This document shows, in pieces, positions 24,301 to 35,809 of a DNA stretch of 64,000 nt (position 1 is the stretch's first letter; every line of letters starts with the position of its first letter). The notes beneath the pieces were generated by a model, which ran no database searches, was not told the origin of the DNA, and saw nothing but the letters and a program-made list of their open reading frames with translations. The translations under genes were made by a program, and so were the position numbers. Origin of the DNA: Zingiber officinale (taxonomy: Eukaryota; Streptophyta; Magnoliopsida; Zingiberales; Zingiberaceae). The stretch is from the NCBI RefSeq assembly GCF_018446385.1, contig NC_055993.1:69766631-69830630 (forward strand). Reading direction: 5' to 3'.

Positions 24301-24817
24301 TATGATTTATGATATGACATGCTATGCTCTTATAATTATATGACATGATGATTTATGATGTGATATAGCATGATGTTCTTTATGAGATAATAGGTTATGA
24401 TGCTATGTATTCACTATATGATGTTAGATGATTATATTCCATATGATTATATGCTTATGTCTTTATGCTTAATATATGAATTTTGTGAGTAGGAAAGGAT
24501 CTTACTAAGCCTGTGTGCTTATAGCTTACTTTCCTTGTACCACAGATAAAGACAAAGAATGGATGATCTAAGGGAGTAGCAGGAGAGGCAAGGAGATGTG
24601 TGTGGTGGTGGCTCGGCTAAGATAAATAAAAGACATGCTTATGTTATTTTGTTATGATGACATGAACTAAGTTGTGTTATGTTATTGTCCGCATGACTTC
24701 AGGATATTTCTAATGTTTTACTTTCGAAAGAAATTTTAATATGCATGTATGCTTCCGCAATAGTAATGGTTAAGTAAAGTAACTCCGCACCCACTAGCAG
24801 GAGGGGCGGGCGTTACA
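21386..24817 (+). repeat. 3' LTR of the chromovirus
   Basis: Uninterrupted 3.43 kb copy from TGTAACACCC to GGGCGTTACA. It has the same internal repeats as the 5' LTR: about five 143 bp units (22440-23160), the ATCCATGCATAATAATG doublet (23460-23640) and the ATGATATG array (24100-24390). It is followed at once by 17 bases of family-C copia sequence (24818-24834). Confidence 0.9.
22440..23160 (+). repeat. Tandem repeat in chromovirus 3' LTR, about 143 bp unit, five copies
   Basis: Same unit as at 15841-16420, marked by AACCTAGCATG(C/T)TCATGTAT at roughly 22518, 22664, 22804, 22947 and 23091. The copy number differs from the 5' LTR, so units were gained or lost after insertion or in template switching. 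Confidence 0.83.
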
Positions 24818-27113
24818 CCTCACAACCCTCCCACTGTTGGTTGCTACTTGGAATATCATACTGGTTCCCCTGTACAAAAATTTTGTACAAGTCCTGAATC
24901 ATTCCTAACAACCTATTGTGTTCTTTAGAAATTAAATTCTGAATCACAAACGGAAATTAACATTATTAATTCCAAATTTAATCTATCTGTTGTTAGTGGT
25001 TTAGACTTCGTTTGCAAACGATGCTTAACATTATTGATCCAAATCCACCCATGTTACAAATTTAATTAAATATTAATTTCAGAGATTGGCTTTCAGGTTA
25101 AACATGGCGAGGCACTAGGCCTTCTTGGGTATGAGAGCATCCACCACTTCATAGACAAAGTCTTTCAACGAAATTTAATATTTAATTTCCTTATAGTAAC
25201 CCTAGGTTTAACCAAAAAGAATAATCAAATCACAAGTTCGAAAAATAAAAGAAACACATAATCGAAAACATAAATTCGAAAACCTAGATTCATTAGCCTC
25301 TTGTGTTTGGTATTGCAAGATCTAAATAAAAGGATGAACTAGTTATGATGCGGAAACTAACAACTAGTTATACCTTTTATAGCTTATAGACCTCACGATC
25401 TTCTGCCGTATTCCTCTTCTTATCTCGGACGTCGTGTGGGAGACTAGAATCCACCCAAGCCTCCTTCTCCTTGCAAGTTTCGGCCAACAACAATCTCCTA
25501 GAGATGAAGGTCTTCGGCCACCAACCAAGCTCCAAGGGATGTAAAGAAACAAAGTCTCCTTTCTCTACTTTTTCTCCAAGCAAAATCCGGCCACCAACAA
25601 GCTCCTTGAGAGTTGATGCCACTGGCCACCAATGAAGAAGAAAAGGAGGAGAGGAAGAAGATGAGGGCCGGCCACCACAAGGAAGAGAAGAGAGGAATAC
25701 TAGATGTATGTTGTTATGAGGTGAGGCACCTCTACCCTCTCTTTTATATTCCTTGGTCTTGGTAAATAAGGAAAGTTTTAATAAAAACTTCCTTATTTTC
25801 TTTGCCATAGAACGGAAAATTTAATTGATTAAAAAAAATTTCCTTTTCTCTATCAATGTGGCTGGCCACCTCAATTCCTCCAAACAAGGAAAGTTTTAAA
25901 CACAAAATTTAAACTTCCTAATTTGTTTTTGAAAATTTTTAAAATAAAAATTTCTCTTTAAAAATTCCCTTCATGGTTGGTTATAAAAGGAAACTTTTAT
26001 AAATTAAAATCTCTTTATTAAAATATGTGGATGATTTACAAAAAGGAAAGTTTTTTCTAAAATTAAAATCTTCCTTTTAACTACAAATAAGGAAAGATGT
26101 CAAATCTTTCTCTTAATTTTTTGTAGAAACTATAAAAGAAAAGATTTAATTTTAAAACTCTCTTTTAAAATCATGAGGATGGTTACAAAAAAGGAAAGCT
26201 TTATCAAAAATTAAAATATTCCTTTTAACTACAAATAAGGAAAGATATCAAACATTTCTCTTAATCTTTTGTAGAAAGTTATAAAAAGAAAGATTTAAAT
26301 TTTAAACTCTCTTTTAAAACCATGGTTTCCACATAAGGAAAGATTTTAAAATAAACTCCTTTTATTTTTTATGTTGGCCGGCCACCTATGCTTGGGTTCA
26401 AGCTAGGGTCGGCCACAACTTGACACATCATGCCTTGGTTTGACCGACCCTAGCATGGGCTCCAAGCTAGGCTTGGCTGGCCACCTTAAGATGGGTAAGA
26501 AGTTGGGTATAGGTGGGTATATGACTTTATAAATAAGAGACTATGACAGAGACTGAGATGAGGAATTGGTTTTGGTCTCCCGATGATCTTGAGCTTCCCG
26601 TGTTCACCCCGAACACTCAACTCGAGTTCATCAATAATAATTCATACCACTAAAGAATTATTATTAAACTACCGCACCAATCCTAAATTATATTTTGGGC
26701 TCCTTCTTATCATGAGTGTGTTAGTCTCCCTATGTTTAAGATATAGAATGTCCACTAATTAAATGAGTTACTAACAACTCACTTAATTAATATCTATCTC
26801 TAAGAGTAGTACCACTCAACCTTATCGTCATGTGGGACCAAGTCCACCTTCAGGGTTTACATGACAATCCTTATGAGCTCCTCTTGGGGACATTATCAAC
26901 CTAGATTACTAGGACACAGTTTCATTCTATAATCAACAACACCATATAAATAATATCATTTCCCAACTTATCGGACCTATTAATTTATCGAGCTAAATCG
27001 CACCCTTTGATAAATTAAAGAAATGAATATTGAGTATATGTGCTTGTTATTATATCATGATTAAGAGCACACACTTCTATAATAACAAAGGTCTTGTTCT
27101 TTTATGTAGTCAG

Positions 27114-27909
27114 TGATCCGGTGGTAAGAGCCCGGGACCCCCTAACGAGGGGTCAACGCCACGTGGAGGTCAAATGGCCGAGTAGCCCGCCGGAGAAGGG
27201 TGAGCCGACCGGACTTGGAAGAAATGGATAAGGCCGATCGGCCGACCAATGGATATTCGGTAGTAAAAGGCGCCCTGACCGGGTTGGGGTTCCGACGCTC
27301 AATGAAACAATGTCTCAGAGCCGAGAGGAAGTCACTCGCCTGGAAGTCTCCCCGGCATCTCAGCACAAGCGACAGGCGAGATGTGGGGGGCGTGCCGTCC
27401 GGCCGGCGCAGGGGATGAAGGCCGTCCGGACGATGTTCTCCATCCAGCCGGCCGGACGTATGTCCCGGCCGGCGGTAAAGGAGAACAAGAACATCTCCTG
27501 ATAGCCGTCAAGTCACATGACTAAGCCATACTCCTAGTCTGACAACGGGGTGTCTTGTTGTCCCATCGAAGGCGCGATGGGACTGTTGCAGTATGACGTC
27601 AGGTAAGTTTTCTGACAGGCACACACCGAGGCATGGGCTACGGATACGCACGCGCCTTGATAGGCGTGTAGGAGCTTTTTCATCGTTCTATATAAAGAAC
27701 CGTAGACTTCGCCGGAGGTACGCATTCTACAAGCTTGGGAGCTCCTTTTTCCACTACTTACCTGACTTGAGCGTCGGAGGGTCGCCGCCGGGAACCCCTT
27801 CCCGGCCCGACTTCTGTGCAGGATCGCCAGAGCTTCGGAGGCCTATGTCATCGACTAGGAGAGCGCCACGTGCCCAGCGTCCCTTGGTTCGGCGATTCAG
27901 ACAGGATCA
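27114..27909 (+). repeat. 5' LTR of the Tat element
   Basis: 796 bp, the same length as the 3' LTR. By eye there are around two dozen differences between them, nearly all transitions, as expected from decay of methylated cytosines. GC content is well above that of the surrounding copia LTR. Confidence 0.92.
27689..27695 (+). promoter_or_regulatory. TATA box of the Tat 5' LTR
   Basis: TATATAA sits about 215 bases before the LTR end, followed by AAGAACCGTAGA. The same box is kept in the 3' LTR at about 46729-46735. Position and sequence fit an LTR promoter; the start site cannot be proven here. Confidence 0.6.
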
Positions 27910-27910
27910 A

Positions 27911-27930
27911 TTTGGCGTCGTCTGTGGGAA
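27911..27930 (+). other. Primer binding site of the Tat element
   Basis: TTTGGCGTCGTCTGTGGGAA follows the LTR by one base. It differs by one base from the TGGCGCCG type common in plant gypsy elements. I do not assign the tRNA firmly. Confidence 0.6.
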
Positions 27931-27954
27931 CACTCCTGCATCCGATCGGAAACA

Positions 27955-30907
27955 ATGGACGAGGCTGGACGACAACACCCGGTGACACTTTCGACTGAGG
28001 AACTTGACGCTCTGATCGAGATAAGGGCCGCCAAGCTTGTGGAGCAAAAACAGAAGGCAGCAGCCGAGCGGCCGGAGCAGCAAACACCGTCGCATTTCAT
28101 CGGGCTCTGTTCCGCACCCCTGAAGCCGTGGCAGCCCACCGGGATAGGGGATCTTCTTCGGATGAAATGGCTAGACGAGATAACAGAAAGGGGAAAGCCC
28201 CCCGAGCGGACGTGTCGCCCGAGCGGATCAATCACCAATTTTCAGAGGCTATCCTACGAGACCCTCTGCCAAAGCACTACGCGCCTCCGACGATCGGCGA
28301 GTACAATGGAACAACCGACCCGGATGATCATCTGGGTAAGTTCGATAACACAGCTACTCTCCATCAATACACAGATGGAGTAAAGTGCCGAGTTTTTCTT
28401 ACCACTCTCTCGGGCTCGGCTCAACGGTGGTTTCGGAGATTGTCGGACGGATCCATCACAAGCTTCAAAGATTTTCGAACGACCTTCCTCCACCATTTTG
28501 CAAGCAGTCGACGCTACCAGAAAACGAGCGTGAGCCTGTTCGCCATCAAGCAAGAAGCCCGTGAATCGCTTCGAGCTTACATCCAGCGGTTCAACCAAGT
28601 AGCGATGGACATTCCAACGGCCACCTCGGAAACGATGATGAATGCCTTCACACAAGGCCTAGTGGATGGGGATTTCTTCCGATCGCTCATCTGAAAGCCG
28701 CCCCGGGACTATGATCACATGCTACACCGGGCGAACGAATATATCAACGTGGAAGAAGCGCAAGCGACCAGGAAAAAAGAAACTCCGGCCGAGCGGGCCC
28801 CTCCGACCGAGAGGAAACAGCACGCCGCTCATCAGCCGCCTAGAGGACCAAGGGCCGAAGCAATCCGATCCCCCCACGCCAGGTCTCATGTGCAAGATGT
28901 AGCTGCCGCCCAGCCCAAGCCAAAGAAGAGATGGACCCCGATGTTCTGCTCCTTCCACCGGACGGATACGCACAACACAAGGGATTGTCGAAGTCTTCCC
29001 TTCGTGGCTCATCCTGTTCCTCGGAACGTCGGACGACGGTCTCCTTCAGTCGACAGGCGACAGAGAACTCATGAGGCCGATCGGACGCGAGTTGATAGGC
29101 CTTGGCAACAGACTCTCGATCGGCATCGTTCTCCAAGGCAGGAGAATCGCCGAGCGTCCAGAGAACGGTCTCGACCGTCCGCTCGGGAAGAGGAAAATAG
29201 AAGCAATACTTCCCGAGGCGAGATCAACGTTATTGCTGGCGGGCCGACCGGAGGAGACTCCAACCGAGCTAGAAAGGCGAGCGTCCGGCAGCTCCGGATT
29301 CTTGCGGTCGGCTGTAGCCAAGAACGAGCGGCAGGGCCCGAAATTAGTTTCGGGCCCGGGGACTTGGAAGGAGTTGAAGTACCCCACGACGATGCTCTGC
29401 TCATCAAAGCGGTAATAGCCAATTACACTATTCACCGCGTATTTGTTGACACAGGGAGCTCAGTCAACATCTTATTCAAGAAGGCGTTCGATCAGCTGCA
29501 AATTGATCGAGCCGAGCTGTTACCCATGACAACTCCGCTCTACGGGTTTACTGGTAACGAAGTTCAGCCGGTCGGACAGATCCGGCTAGCTACCTCATTG
29601 GGAGAAGAGCCGCTCAGAAGGACAAGGACAACAAACTTTGTGGTGGTCGACTCTCCCTCGTCCTACAACGTCATTCTGGGACGACCGGCGCTCAACGAAT
29701 TCCGAGCGGTTATCTCAACCTTCCACCAGAAGATTAAGTTCCCCGTGGAGGACAAAGTGGGAGAAGTACGGGGAGATCAACTAGCAGCTCGGCGATGCTA
29801 CATCGAGATGGTCCGAGCAGAAGCCAACTCCGCTCGGAAGGCGCCCCGTATCGAGGTAAATGCCATCACCGGAAAGCCATCCTCTTTAATATATGAAGAA
29901 AAAGAGGAAGTGCAGATACACCCAACCCGACTGGAAGCCACGACCTTCATCGCGTCCGATCTGGAGGCGAATCAGAAAAAGGAGGTGATCCAATGTCTCA
30001 GAAGAAACCATGATGTTTTCGTTTGGTCGACACACGAACTGCCTAGGATTTCACCAAGTATCGCGCAGCATGAGCTTCACGTCCGACCGGACGCACGGCC
30101 AGTAAAGCAAAGAAAACGGGATTTCAGCGCCGAGCAGAATTCCATCATCCGATCGGAGGTGGAAAAACTTCTGGAGGCCGGCCATATACGCGAGATGCAG
30201 TTCCCGAGCTGGTTGGCTAACGTAGTGTTAGTCTCCAAGCCGGGCAACAAGTGGAGAGTATGCATAGATTTTCGGGATCTCAATAAAGCTTGCCCGAAAG
30301 ATTTTTATCCTCTGCCCCAAATAGATCAGCTAGTGGATTCTACGGCCGGCTGCGAATTAATCTGTATGCTCGACGCCTACCAGGGCTATCACCAAGTGCC
30401 GCTCGCCCGTGAAGATCAAGAAAAGGTCAGCTTCGTGACGGCCGACGGCACTTATTGCTACAATGTGATGCTGTTCGGATTGAAAAATGTGGGAGCCACA
30501 TATCAGCGCTTAATGAATAAAGTATTCAGAGAGCAGATCGGACGGAACCTAGAAGTTTATGTGGACGACATTCTCATCAAATCCGTCCGAGCGGCAGATC
30601 TCTTCAAAGACATGGAGGAAACCTTCCGAACGCTGCGCAAATATGGAGTCAAGCTAAATCCTCAGAAGTGCTTGTTCGGAGCAAAAGGGGGGCGTTTTCT
30701 GGGGTACACCGAGCGGGGAATCGAAGCACATCCCAGCAAGGTGAAAGCCCTACAAGACATGCCGCCCCCAAGAAATACAAGGGAAGTACAACATTTGACC
30801 GGTCGGATAACCGCTTTATCCAGATTCATCTCCAAAACGGCCGACCGGAGCCTTCCTTTCTTCAAAATATTGCGCAAGGCCACTAAGTTTCACTGGGATG
30901 AAGAATG
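27955..30907 (+). pseudogene. Tat gag-protease-reverse transcriptase (5' part of polyprotein)
   Basis: The start ATG at 27955 opens gag (MDEAGRQHP), but the frame shifts near 28110-28125 into the frame used from 28128 on. Gag capsid sequence follows (GEYNGTTDPDDHL, LSGSAQRWFRRL). An in-frame TGA at 28692-28694 interrupts it; the same frame then runs to the insertion site. A CCHC-like knuckle is degraded near 28940-28990 (CSFHRTDTHNTRDC). Protease is at about 29445 (VFVDTGSSVNILF). Reverse transcriptase spans about 30040-30900, with FLDLNKACPKD-like sequence as FRDLNKACPKD, MLDAYQGYHQ and YVDDILIKS (about 30558). The frame is cut at 30907 by the Athila element; the rest is at 39992-42144. Confidence 0.9.
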
Positions 30908-32539
30908 TGATGTGCGTAGATTATATACTCTTTTATGCATGTTTTTACGCTCATTTACATACTTTGAGCATGCTTGATCTATGCATTTTTATACTTCCAG
31001 CTTTCCTTTTAGCATATTTACTCTTTTGGTTCGGAGATCTGTTTTTTGTACATTTTCTGTACACAGGAGTCGATTTGGTGAAGAATCTACATCCTTGGGC
31101 AAACATTGGAGGAAACAAAGGGAGAAAGCACCGGGCCGTGTACCTCACACGGCCCTGCACTGGTATGGAACTCGGGCCGTGTGGAGTTTGGCACCAACAG
31201 AAGTGGAGAATGACATGGCCGTGTGAACTTCACACGGCCGTGTCAAGATTTGAAGCCAACCAGAGCAGAAGCCTTACATGGCCGTGTGGATCTACAGTAG
31301 TGTGAGGTTTCGAGAGACTAAGCAGGTGTGGTAGTGTGCACCACACTAGTGTAGCATTACTAGAGACTAAGCAGGTGTGGCAGTGTGAACCACACAGTGC
31401 AGTTTTAGCAGGAAGGAAGGGACATGGCGTGTGAATCTCACACGGCCGTGTCACGGGGCCGTGTGGCGCCAGATTCCCTCCTCTATTTAAACCCTCCTTC
31501 ATGAATTGAAAGGGGATCTCTCCCCCTTTGGGAGAAGGCAAGATTTGGTGGTTTCCTCCCATTCTTGGGAGGATTTCTGGGCGATTCAAGGGGAGTTCTT
31601 GGCGATTCCGGCTCCGGAGCGAGGATTGGATCCGAAGACGAAGTTTCTTCGTAGATAAGTTTTCTCTTTCCCCCTTTTCTTGGTTTCTTGGATTGGGGAT
31701 TTAAGGAATGCTTGTATTCTCTATTTCTTCGGGTTTTCTTCCTCGATTCATGGAGTAGATCTTGTATTCTAGGATGAAGGGAGTATTTGTATGATGGATT
31801 GATGTAATCTCTTATGGATTTGCCATTCTCTTGTTTCAATGACATTATCTTGCTTGTATCAAATAGATCTTGAATGATTAAAGATGATTCGTGCTTAATT
31901 CTCATTCTTGATTAATTGTCTGAATTTCTTATGGACTTGGTAAAGATAAACTCTCACTCGATCATCCGAGGGATCCACGTGACAGGTGCAAGCCCGTGTA
32001 AGGACGTTTGAGAGACAATCTTGAAGAGGAAATAGGAATATTCAAGAGAGTATGATGAATTTTGTGATTAGTTTCTTGTATCTTGATAGATTGATAAGTC
32101 GTGGGCTTCTACGTTGATATCCGAGGAAGGCATAGTAATAGGTGCAATTCTGTGTAAGGACAACATAGGTTCATGTCTAATTAATCCTATTTAGATACAT
32201 TTCTCAGTCCTTAGCCGGTTGTCTATTGCAAGAGAGAACCGACAACTTTCTACATGTTTGGTAATTGAGGGATAAGAATTGGTGAACCATTTACATTCGA
32301 GAAATCCTACAAAGAAACCGAAACTCCTAGAATCTCCCTTTATCATAACCCAAAACACTAAACTCTTGTTTGTTGATCTTTAAGATTAGATTTGTTTACC
32401 TTACTTTGCTTTTGAAACGATTGGATAGTTGTTTGGCTAATTCGCATTGAGACATTTCTAGTGCTTATTCCAGTCCCTGTGGATATGATAATCTTTTATA
32501 TTACTTGCGACATTTCCGTACACTTGCGGAGAACGAACA
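30908..32539 (+). repeat. 5' LTR of the Athila-like element
   Basis: Begins TGATGTGCGTAG, ends GAACGAACA. Positions 31130-31460 carry several GGCCGTGT / ACACGGCC inverted pairs. The 3' LTR is close to identical, apart from a rearranged stretch at 31290-31430 and small indels. TATTTAA at 31484-31490, shortly after the hairpin block, is a likely TATA box and is kept at 38936-38942. Confidence 0.9.
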
Positions 32540-32763
32540 AGTTTTTGACGCGCCTGCGCTATAACATTAGGAATTATCAATTGAGTTAGACTAAACATAA
32601 CATTTGTTTTCCTTTCATATTGCATAGTTGTAACTAATCATTAGATTTCTGTTTTTACCTTCTTGTATAACTTTCACTTCTTGTTAGTTCTTTTTGTACA
32701 AATTCAATTCTTTTATTTTTCTTTTTTTTTGTTGAATTGTCATTTGCTATCTTGTTCTTGTGT
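32540..32763 (+). other. Leader of the Athila-like element with degraded primer site
   Basis: AGTTTTTGACGCGCCTGCGC follows the LTR. It resembles the TTTTTGGCGCC-type primer site of gypsy elements but with changes, so tRNA assignment is uncertain. The rest is T-rich with no gene. Confidence 0.5.
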
Positions 32764-35157
32764 ATGCGAAGATCTAACTTTGCAGGGGAATTCTTTCCTT
32801 TTGACCCTGAGATTGATAGAACCTTCCATAAAAGAAGAATTCTGCAAAGACAAATTGAAGAACAGGAACATTTGAACATGGCAAATAGACCACTTAAGGA
32901 TTATGCAGCACCCTATGCAAGAGGTTTTCGATCTAGTATTTCAAGACCTTCAGTGGAAGCTAACAACTTTGAGATCAAACCCGCAATCATATCTATGGTG
33001 CAGCAGAACCAATTTGGTGGAGGACCTCATGAAGACCCCAATCAACACTTAGAGGTCTTTTATGAAATATGTGGGACCATGAAAATGAATGGAGTTCCTT
33101 CAGATGCAGTTAGATTATTATTATTTGGGTTTTCTCTAAGAGATAGAGCAAAGCAATGGCTGAATTCTTTAGCCCATAATAGCATCACCACTTAGGAGCA
33201 GTGTGAGCAACAGTTTCTTGATAAGTTCTATCCACCCAGCAAAACAGCTCATATGAGGAATTTAATTGCGAGCTTCAAGCAAACTGACTCAGAATCTCTT
33301 TTTGAAGCATGGGATAGATATAAAAGTATGCTCAGACAATGCCCACATCATGGGTTGGAAAGATGGTTAGTGTTGCACACTTTTTACAATGGTATCAATT
33401 ATCATACCAAAGTGTCCCTTGATTCAGCTGCTGGAGGGGCACTTATGAACAAAAGCTTAGATGAAGCCGAAGAAATCATTGAAAGTGTAGCACAAAATCA
33501 TCATCAATGGGCAAATGAAAGAAGTGGTGGTTATTCCTCTGTAAACCCAACAATTAAAGCATCAGGGAAGTTTGATGTAGATGCAGTCACTCTTTTGTCT
33601 GCAAAATTGGACGCTCTTATAAAGAAATTTGAAAATATGGGGACTAGTGCTAATATGGTCAATGCTATTAGTACATCTTGTGAAGTATGTGGGAGTTCAG
33701 AGCATTCAAATGACTCATGTCCATTGGGAGCTATCACTGCACAAATCAATAAACTTGAACAATGTGATGCAATCATGAGTTACAATCAAAGGCAGAACAA
33801 CCCATACTCAAATACTTATAACCCTGGATGGAAGAGTCATCCAAATTTTTCTTACAGAAGTAATCAAGAGCAAGGACCATCTATGGGGGCAAGATCAAAT
33901 TTTCAAGCTGGGCAACAAAATTTTCAACATCTATCTTCTCAAGGCTTACCAAAGTCAAATGTTGAAAAGATGCTTGAAGAAATTGTCTCAAGTCATAATG
34001 AAATGAAGCAAGATATAGCAAAGCTCATTCAAAGAATGGATAATTCTGATAAGCATCAAAGGATCCAGGATAGTCAAATTGCCCAACTAGCTTCCTCATC
34101 ATCCAGAGCACCAGGACAGCTTCCAGGAAAACCTGATGTGAATCCTATGGAGCATTGCAATAGGATTGAGCTTAGGAGCGGACGGACCTTGGGAGACTCC
34201 CAAGTGACTGCTTCAAAAGGGATACAAAAAGAAGAAGAGCTCTCTCCTCCTATACCAAATCAGATTCAAGCAAATGAGGAGAGTACCATTGAGGTTGAAG
34301 AGACTCTTCCACTGAATCATCAGAGCAAAGCTGTCCCTTTTCCTCAGAGACTTACAATGCTCAAGAAGGATGAAGAATTTGGCAAGTTTCTAGAAAAGGT
34401 TAAGGAAATTTCTGTAGAGGTACCTCTTATTGATGCTATTCTACAAATGCCTAGATTTGCCAAATTCCTGAAGGATCTCATGTCAAATAAGAGAAGAAGA
34501 GGAGAGGTCGAGACCATTGCGCTTAGTGAGGAATGTAGTGCTATTTTTGAGAAGAACACTTCTCCAAAACTGAAGGACCCAGGGAGCTTTTATATTCCTT
34601 GCAACATAGGAAAAGAATTTTTTGGAAAAGCTTTTTGTGATTTGGGGGCGAGTGTTAGCCTCATTCCCTATTCAATTTGTAATAAATTAGGTCTCAAAAA
34701 TATTAAACTTACTACTATGGCACTTCAACTTGCCGATCATTCCTGTAGGTACCCTTTGGGTATTATAGAAGATGTGCCAGTAGAGGTGGATGGGAATGTT
34801 ATTCCCACAGACTTTGTCGTGTTGGACATGGAAGAGGACCCTAGGATTCCTATCATATTAGGAAGACCTTTCCTTGCTACAGCTGGAGCTATAATTGATG
34901 TCAAAAATCATAAGCTTTCTTTGGTAATTGGTAAGGAAAAGTTGGAATATGATTTATCTAATATCTCTAACCATGTCTCGTCTCTTTTAAATGCTTGTAG
35001 CAGGACAAGCATTTATAAACTTGAGGAATGGAATTTCCATCCTCATGGAAGGCCACCAAATGAAGGAGACAATGTGGTGGAAGATGTTGGGAGAAGATCT
35101 CCCAACAAAAACAAAAAGTATATCTGTCCTCCAAGGGCGAGGAAAAGAAGCGAATGA
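32764..35157 (+). pseudogene. Athila-like gag-protease, one in-frame stop
   Basis: The ATG at 32764 (MRRSNFAGEF) is the first Met in the open frame that gives a normal gag start. The frame is open to 35157 apart from one TAG at 33193-33195, so about 797 codons. Gag includes NQHLEVFYEICG and LRDRAKQWLNSL, then LIASFKQTDSESLFEAWDRY. A CCHC-like motif (CEVCGSSEHSNDSC) lies near 33680. The protease has DLGASVSLIP near 34640 and IILGRPFLATAGA near 34855, typical of Athila. After protease the frame ends in basic residues. The family would continue into reverse transcriptase, but here the next bases are spacer. Confidence 0.88.
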
Positions 35158-35307
35158 TAAAGTTTGGTCGAGCTAAAGACCTTAAACAAGCGCTTCTTGG
35201 GAGGCAACCCAAGGGTTCTTTTAGTTAGTTTTGATTTGTATTGTAATTTCTTTTAGTTTGATGCATTCTTTTGATTTTGTTTTCAGGTTAGGTGCAAAAC
35301 AGAGTCA
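35158..35307 (+). other. Junction where pol domains are missing
   Basis: Two adjacent stop codons end the protease frame. The stretch GAGCTAAAGACCTTAAACAA and GGGAGGCAACCCAAGG then follows; from family knowledge, related text lies after integrase in full Athila elements. The reverse transcriptase to integrase block therefore appears deleted close to 35150. No other gene is seen. Confidence 0.6.
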
Positions 35308-35540
35308 GGCCGTGTGCTATACACGGCCAGGCAAAGGTTGCAGAGAAGGGAAGTGCTTGGGCCGTGTCATCCAGACACGGCCGTGTGGGATCTCCCGAGG
35401 AGAAAAAGGTATAGGCCGTGTCCTAGACACGGCCGTGTAAAGAATCCCGAGAGGAAAGATGGAGAGGCCGTGTCCCAGACACGGCCGTGCGAGGAATCCA
35501 GAGAAGGAAGAGGGGGAGGCCGTGTAGATCTACACGACCC
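35308..35540 (+). repeat. Array of five hairpins, 52 bp period
   Basis: Inverted pairs GGCCGTGT...ACACGGCC start at 35308, 35360, 35414, 35466 and 35518, a spacing of 52, 54, 52 and 52 bases. Arms are 8-11 bases, while loops are 0-7 bases with differing sequence (CTA, CCA, ATCCA, GCTAT). The last has one mismatch. The same stem occurs in both LTRs of this element. The array lies in the leader of the env-position ORF. Confidence 0.85.
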
Positions 35541-35809
35541 GTGTAGGAGAACTATTAAAGTCTTCCTCCTACCTCGCACGGCCAGATCTTGGCCGTGTTC
35601 CGCACACCCCCAGCTCTCCAAAACATATCTTTCTCTCCCAATCTCTTAAAAACTCCTCTCTAATCTCTCGAGATCTCTTATATCCGATTCTCCTCCTCTC
35701 TAAGACTTGGACTTTTTGTTCTCTTAACCTAAGATCTTTTGTTCTTTGAAGTTTTGTTCTTTGACTTCCACAATTCTAGATAATTCTTCCCCTATCTAAA
35801 CTCATCAAG

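Larger units (their letters stand above)
6241..24817 (+). mobile_element. Ty3/gypsy chromovirus (Tekay-like) with copia insertion in its 5' LTR
   Basis: The two LTRs begin TGTAACACCC and end GGGCGTTACA. After removing the copia insertion the 5' LTR is about 3.29 kb and the 3' LTR is 3.43 kb. The primer binding site for initiator Met tRNA follows three bases after the 5' LTR. Internal DNA is only 3.3 kb because reverse transcriptase and RNase H are missing. Large LTRs and a chromodomain-like C-terminus fit the Tekay/Del group of chromoviruses; the group name is an inference. No target-site duplication can be scored because the left flank is chromovirus internal sequence. Confidence 0.85.

Noticed and set aside
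23951..24346. 131-codon ORF with repeated His-Ile-Ser-Tyr motifs on the - strand
   Set aside because: This is a translation of the ATGATATG tandem repeat in the chromovirus LTR.
25377..25808. 143-codon ORF on the - strand, and its copy at 53465-53869
   Set aside because: It is part of the family-C LTR and is repeated in every LTR copy with changes. No domain is visible and the frame is not kept in all copies.
30898..31305. 135-codon ORF spanning the start of the Athila LTR
   Set aside because: It crosses the insertion junction and recurs at 38285-38659 as LTR sequence.
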